From IMG/VR virus record IMGVR_UViG_3300028392_000303, positions 1 through 22,961 of that record: DNA of 22,961 bases, one strand, 5' to 3'. The notes below the pieces were generated by a model, which saw only the letters and a program-made list of their open reading frames with translations, made no database searches and was not told where the DNA came from. Position numbers and translations under genes: made by a program. Of the stretch, positions 19,408 through 22,961 are shown piece by piece. The stretch's first letter is position 1. Each line of letters starts with the position of its first letter. The DNA is from a virus.

Positions 19408-22077
19408 TTAGAACTCAAATAAACTGTTAAATGTATTCTTTTCTTCAGTGCTAGTAACGTCCCACTTCAATACACCGATTAAGTTGTCTAACTTATTATC
19501 GATGATTGTTTGCTCCATTTCAGCATGATCGAACGGCAAGTCTTTGAACCATTGTGGTAATCGTAACTCGTCTACTGGATAGGCAACACTAGTGTATCCA
19601 AGAGGATTCTGTTTTAGCTTACAAACAATAACTTTAGCACCATCGGTAATCGACATTGAGTATTTGTCGTTAAACATACGCTTTAAGGTATTCCAATTAA
19701 TACTAGCACGGACATGTCCAGGCATATTAGCTTTACCGGCTTTTACTTCTTTAGCTTGATATTCTGTAATCTTGTTAGCACGTTTAGGTGAACCTTTCTC
19801 CCAACCTGGTCTGCTTTTGAATCTCAATCTAAATTCGCTGATATGTGCTAGTACATCATCTTCGGTGGCTCCTGTCAAGACTTTTTCAAGTACATCACTT
19901 AAAAAGTTCTGAATGAATTCCGGCGTATCACTGCGCTTCAAATCCAAGCCCATGGCCTTGATCTTACCAGGTTTACCATCCACGTCTGCCCGTTTGCCCT
20001 CCTTGTCATAATACAAGACAGCATAGCGTTTCTTAGTAATGAACAGACTCTTACTGCCAACGATCTCACGACCTGCTTTGATAACTTCACCACGGGTCTT
20101 TGGACAGTGGAACGCATCTAACATAAACTGTGGGAATGTGGTATTGACTTCTTCACCAATTTGGTCATACAACTGTATAACACTTTCTTTAGTCCAGGGT
20201 ACATGTCCTGCGGCAATTTCTTTTTCTAATGTTTTATACGCACTAAAGTAACAAGAGTCAGTATCACCATAGATAATAGCTTTGCCTGTGTGATTGTATT
20301 CGCCTGCGATAATTTCATTTACCTTACTTGCCATATGGTGTGCGATAGCACGTCCAGTAAGAGTGGTAGATTGACCGATGCGTTTATCAAAAAAGCGACA
20401 CCCAGGATTAAGAATGGCACCGTACAGCGAGTTAAGATTAATCTTTTTAACCAATTGTCGCTTGTCCCAGTATTCCTCTTCAATTTTATTACCAGCATTG
20501 ATTGCCTCCTTTAGTTTAGCTTGCATTTCTTTTCGCTCGCTATACCACCGTTTCAACAATCCGGGAATAATACCTTCATTTTCATAAGTGAAAATAGTAC
20601 CGTTGGCACTAAGCATCCAAGGTTGGTTGCTTTCGTAAATTAATCTATATACTTCTGCGGCACTTAGCACATCGCTATCGCCATTTTCCCAGTCGATGGT
20701 AATATCAGCGCCAATTTCTTGACCCATTACTGCAGTATACTCTACACTGCCGAACATACCTTCCCATGCCGCGGCAAATGATTTTCCTTTGGCAGTTTGA
20801 TTATCGATATATTCTTGTGTTTTAGTTTGTCGTAGTTGCCCAATAATAGTTTCAGGACCCATATTAAGTGCTCTAATGGCACTTGGATATAACGAATTAA
20901 TGTCTAACGAGCCAACCCAGTCCTGGATGCCTTCTTTAGGATATGCAACGTAAGCACCAGCGGCCCCTTCGTTGTCTTCACGTTCGTCCATTTTAGTTCT
21001 ATTGGGAACTTGAAATCCTCTGCGATGGCATTCATTAATGATAGCCTGTTCAGTTACCGCTACCGCACCCATTGTAGTCTGTAGCAACACAGTACATTCG
21101 TGTGCTAGTGTGTTGGCAAGATCCATGAACTTGAGCTTTTTATCAAGATCATCTAGTAGTTGGCAGTCATTAATATTATATTCTACAAATGTACGGAAGT
21201 CATTGTTGTATAGCTGATCCAATGTGCCTTCGTATTGTGTTTTACGCTGACCTAATTCGTATTCTGCGATTGCATCCAATCGATACGTATGACGTTCTTC
21301 ATACGTATACTTACGATACAGTTCAAGACTATCTAAGTGTACACGACCAATGAAGTCATAGGTTACTGCTTGACGTCCGTATTTTTCATATTCTCTGCGT
21401 TTAGGAAATTGATTAAACAAACAGAATCTACGTGTATCTTCTTTTGACAGTGCCTTAGTAACACGGTTAACAGTGTAAGGAATATCAAAGCCTTCTGAGT
21501 TCCACCCACTTAGTATGTCGGCGTCTTTAATTAAATCTAAAAATACATCTAGCATTTCTGCTTCAGATGCGTACAACATGACATTGTCAAAGTCTTTGAC
21601 AGCTTCCTTGGCTTGTTCCATGGTCATGGTCTTTGGAGGAATTGCCAAACAGATCATAGTGTCCATCCACTGTAGCTTGACTGCTATAGCAGTGATAGGC
21701 ATGAACGCATCGTCCGGACTAGCATAGCCACGTTCTGGGTCAAAGTCGACCTCAATGTCGAAGAACGCTACATTTAGTTTTGGTGCGTCTTGATTAAGAT
21801 AGTTTTCACTTAGGCAAACAAAGATTGGATTAATATCTGCTTCGAATAATTTCTTGCCACTATTAATAGCTTGTTCTTTTCGAAACTCTTTTGTGTTTTT
21901 ACATACAACACGGCTTACGGGATCGCCGTAAATGCTTTGGAATTTGCCCCTTGGGTCTTGATAGTAGAACGTGTGCTTAACAGGAATATCTCTGAATTCA
22001 CGTTCACCTTTCTTATTACGTTCAACCACTTTAATGATATCATTCTCGCGGTCGAACCATGCGTCTACATAGCTCAT
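19408..22077 (-). CDS. 43: DNA polymerase, family B, T4 gp43-like
   Basis: The 889-aa replicative polymerase (T4 gp43 is 898 aa). The 3'-5' exonuclease shows FFDIEVDF (D107, E109), ILSGWNSEGFDIPY (~188-201) and YNINDC (~300-305). Polymerase motif A is SLDINSLYPSAIR (D392), motif B is KKINLNSLYGAILN (~544-557), and motif C is YGDTDSCYF (D605, D607). The C-terminus, NTFNSLFEF, resembles the clamp-binding tail of T4 gp43. All catalytic residues are present, so both polymerase and proofreading activities are expected. GGAG lies six bases upstream of the ATG. A hairpin resembling the T4 autoregulatory operator lies just before it. No intein or frame interruption is visible. Confidence 0.96.
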   Translation of the reverse strand: MSYVDAWFDRENDIIKVVERNKKGEREFRDIPVKHTFYYQDPRGKFQSIYGDPVSRVVCKNTKEFRKEQAINSGKKLFEADINPIFVCLSENYLNQDAPKLNVAFFDIEVDFDPERGYASPDDAFMPITAIAVKLQWMDTMICLAIPPKTMTMEQAKEAVKDFDNVMLYASEAEMLDVFLDLIKDADILSGWNSEGFDIPYTVNRVTKALSKEDTRRFCLFNQFPKRREYEKYGRQAVTYDFIGRVHLDSLELYRKYTYEERHTYRLDAIAEYELGQRKTQYEGTLDQLYNNDFRTFVEYNINDCQLLDDLDKKLKFMDLANTLAHECTVLLQTTMGAVAVTEQAIINECHRRGFQVPNRTKMDEREDNEGAAGAYVAYPKEGIQDWVGSLDINSLYPSAIRALNMGPETIIGQLRQTKTQEYIDNQTAKGKSFAAAWEGMFGSVEYTAVMGQEIGADITIDWENGDSDVLSAAEVYRLIYESNQPWMLSANGTIFTYENEGIIPGLLKRWYSERKEMQAKLKEAINAGNKIEEEYWDKRQLVKKINLNSLYGAILNPGCRFFDKRIGQSTTLTGRAIAHHMASKVNEIIAGEYNHTGKAIIYGDTDSCYFSAYKTLEKEIAAGHVPWTKESVIQLYDQIGEEVNTTFPQFMLDAFHCPKTRGEVIKAGREIVGSKSLFITKKRYAVLYYDKEGKRADVDGKPGKIKAMGLDLKRSDTPEFIQNFLSDVLEKVLTGATEDDVLAHISEFRLRFKSRPGWEKGSPKRANKITEYQAKEVKAGKANMPGHVRASINWNTLKRMFNDKYSMSITDGAKVIVCKLKQNPLGYTSVAYPVDELRLPQWFKDLPFDHAEMEQTIIDNKLDNLIGVLKWDVTSTEEKNTFNSLFEF

Positions 22078-22089
22078 TTAATCTCCATA

Positions 22090-22107
22090 TGTCATTTAGG
22101 GCTGACA
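22090..22107 (-). promoter_or_regulatory. Candidate translational operator hairpin in the DNA polymerase leader
   Basis: The minus-strand RNA can form TGTCA / TGACA, a 5-bp stem with an 8-nt loop, GCCCTAAA. It ends four bases before the GGAG ribosome site (22086-22083) of gene 43. T4 gp43 represses its own translation by binding a hairpin with a 5-bp stem and 8-nt loop at the equivalent place (established for T4). The loop sequence differs from T4 and the stem here is weak, so this is a structural analogy. Confidence 0.5.
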
Positions 22108-22158
22108 AACACCAACGTTGCGGTTTATGGCCCGCCTGCCATCTATAGTATACTGCTT

Positions 22159-22416
22159 TTAGATACGTTTTGTAATATCCAAAATTGCTTCAATCTCAGC
22201 CCAATCTTCATTGTGTGAACTCCAATCGCCCTTGTGAGCAATCTTAATAGCACGATTAATAACGCTGGGTTTGATCTGTAATTCTTCTGCTACTGCCTTG
22301 ACTGTTTCTTTTAAGCCTTCTGTAAGATCTTCAACTTCACGTAGTACCGTACTACCTTCCGAAATCAATCGCTCTAGTTTTGCCTTTTCTTCTGCGCCAT
22401 AATTACGTCCTGACAT
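22159..22416 (-). CDS. Small DNA-binding-type protein, DsbA-like (T4 late transcription regulator family)
   Basis: An 85-aa charged helical protein. The C-terminal half (LKETVKAVAEELQIKPSVINRAIKIAHKGDWSSHNEDWAEIEAILDITKR) has the same layout as T4 DsbA, a double-strand DNA-binding late-transcription factor: a helix, an (E/D)ELG-type turn, an (x)NRxxxxxHK(x)D core and an acidic helix. The N-terminal half is a Lys/Glu coiled-coil-like helix. The similarity is modest and comes from memory. AAGGAGA lies seven bases before the ATG. It follows a promoter and precedes DNA polymerase, so it is the first gene of the replication block. Confidence 0.5.
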   Translation of the reverse strand: MSGRNYGAEEKAKLERLISEGSTVLREVEDLTEGLKETVKAVAEELQIKPSVINRAIKIAHKGDWSSHNEDWAEIEAILDITKRI

Positions 22417-22439
22417 GTGATATCTCCTTGTATAAGCCT

Positions 22440-22468
22440 ATTATACTTTACTTATCTTGTAATAGCAA
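22440..22468 (-). promoter_or_regulatory. Sigma-70-type promoter for the DsbA-like / DNA polymerase block
   Basis: TTGCTA (22468-22463, 4 of 6) and a perfect TATAAT (22445-22440) on the minus strand, with a 17-base spacer. It lies 24 bases before the ATG of the DsbA-like gene and just after the upstream terminator, so it restarts transcription there. Confidence 0.72.
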
Positions 22469-22490
22469 CCACTTAGAAATTTTAGAGGTG

Positions 22491-22517
22491 AAAATGGCAG
22501 AACGAATCTGCCATTTT
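22491..22517 (-). terminator. Intrinsic terminator hairpin after the proline-rich gene
   Basis: AAAATGGCAG and CTGCCATTTT form a perfect 10-bp stem with a 7-nt loop, 11 bases after the stop codon of the gene at 22528. On the minus strand the RNA ends the stem in UUUU followed by CACC, so the U-tract is short. A new promoter follows at once, which supports a transcript boundary. Confidence 0.72.
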
Positions 22518-22527
22518 AACTAATTGA

Positions 22528-22961
22528 TTACTTTAGTTTTTCTTGAGCAGCCGCTAGTCCTTTTTGGATTTCTGGATTTTTAGAAGTGCTTAGATCTTTA
22601 ATTAATGCTTCAATTTGAGCTTTTAGTGCTGCCATCTCAGCATCGTCGGCTGCTGATGTATCTGGAGGATTTGTTTGTCCACCTTGACCACCGCCTTCTG
22701 GAGGTTTAACTGGAACATTAGGTCTAACTGGGGTATTAGGAGTAACTGGAGTATTAGGGGTAACTGGGTCATTGCCACCAAGTTTGCCCGAAGCATAACC
22801 GCCTGCTAGTCCAAGCCCAGTCAATCCAGCTGCAGTTTTTAGTGGATTATTTTTTATCGCTTTAACACCTTGGCCGGCACGATAAGCGCCTCTTGCTAGC
22901 GCAGGCTGAGCGGCAAGTTGCTTTTGAAATATTTTAGTACCTTGACCAACTACTTGCGGAT
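22528..22961 (-). CDS. Proline-rich repeat protein, C-terminal part (continues past the window)
   Basis: The frame is open to the right edge, so about 144 codons of a longer gene are visible. The visible order is: a basic Gln/Ala segment (TKIFQKQLAAQPALARGAYRAGQGVKAIKNNP), a Gly-rich, weakly hydrophobic stretch (LKTAAGLTGLGLAGGYASGKLGG), a proline repeat (PVTPNT twice, then PVRPNV and PVKPPE), a Gly/Asp-rich linker, and a final helix (AEMAALKAQIEALIKDLSTSKNPEIQKGLAAAQEKL). The Gly/Ala stretch could be a short membrane-interacting helix. I cannot assign a function; a virion or lysis-related role would be a guess. A hairpin terminator follows the stop. Confidence 0.68.
   Translation of the reverse strand, partial: PQVVGQGTKIFQKQLAAQPALARGAYRAGQGVKAIKNNPLKTAAGLTGLGLAGGYASGKLGGNDPVTPNTPVTPNTPVRPNVPVKPPEGGGQGGQTNPPDTSAADDAEMAALKAQIEALIKDLSTSKNPEIQKGLAAAQEKLK
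22696..22767 (-). repeat. Four imperfect 18-bp tandem repeats coding the proline-rich linker
   Basis: Units of 18 bp, such as GGTATTAGGAGTAACTGG (22732-22749) and AGTATTAGGGGTAACTGG (22750-22767), repeat with growing divergence to 22696 (plus-strand view). Each encodes six residues of the P-V-x-P-N-x type. The repeat number could vary between related phages. Confidence 0.8.

Noticed and set aside
22147-22176. TATACT with a weak -35 on the minus strand between the DsbA-like and polymerase genes.
   Set aside because: The -35 is only 3-4 of 6 depending on the spacer chosen. Transcription from the promoter at 22440 would cover the polymerase gene.
1-22961. tRNA genes, CRISPR arrays, insertion sequences and integrase/attachment sites were looked for.
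   Set aside because: No cloverleaf-like sequence, spaced repeat array, transposase or integrase was recognised by eye; a tRNAscan or repeat search could still find a weak one.

Overview
The window is a segment of a tailed double-stranded DNA bacteriophage (Caudoviricetes) of the T4-like type. The evidence is a family B DNA polymerase with gp43 layout, a gp45-type sliding clamp, a T4 RNase H/FEN-type nuclease, and many small genes packed with 1-4 base overlaps (ATGA, TAATG). I also recognise, from memory, many small proteins typical of environmental (marine and freshwater) T4-like phages. Every supported gene is on the minus strand, so transcription runs from high to low coordinates. The DNA is AT-rich. 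The host cannot be read directly. A BPSL0761-family protein (a family I know from proteobacteria) and several near-consensus sigma-70 promoters suggest a proteobacterial host.

Layout in transcription order (right to left). 22961-22528: end of a proline-rich protein that enters from outside the window, closed by a hairpin terminator. 22468-17855: a replication block with its own promoter: a DsbA-like small protein, DNA polymerase with a candidate translational operator in its leader, a nucleotide-sugar dehydrogenase, then a second promoter and the sliding clamp. 17855-13336: a membrane protein, a DpdA-like transglycosylase, a BPSL0761 protein, an unknown 180-aa protein, a divergent QueD-like protein, a small unknown protein and a GT-B glycosyltransferase. 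13382-9697: mixed accessory genes (two virion-like proteins with related C-terminal ends, a cupin, a phosphoribosyltransferase, small membrane proteins, a HIT protein, an SGNH hydrolase). 9714-7100: a new promoter, folE, small genes and queE. 7103-4650: the RNase H-like nuclease and conserved small genes. 4653-1: two strong promoters in front of a MoxR-type AAA+ ATPase and a metallopeptidase/VWA protein, then conserved small genes, a 2OG-Fe(II) oxygenase and the start of thyX.

The main biological reading is a 7-deazaguanine DNA modification pathway. FolE makes the pterin precursor from GTP, a QueD-like protein and QueE would convert it to 7-carboxy-7-deazaguanine (CDG), and the DpdA-like enzyme would exchange guanine in DNA for the deazaguanine base. 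No QueC, QueF or amidotransferase gene is visible in the window, so the final base could be CDG itself or a preQ0-type base completed by host QueC. The sugar-nucleotide dehydrogenase and the glycosyltransferase sit near this module and may belong to a second decoration pathway, but that link is only positional.

The regulatory DNA is unusually readable. Five promoters have good -10 boxes and 17-bp spacers. One has perfect -35 and -10 boxes with a C(UUCG)G hairpin filling its spacer. The polymerase leader carries a hairpin with the same geometry (5-bp stem, 8-nt loop) as the T4 gp43 autoregulatory operator.
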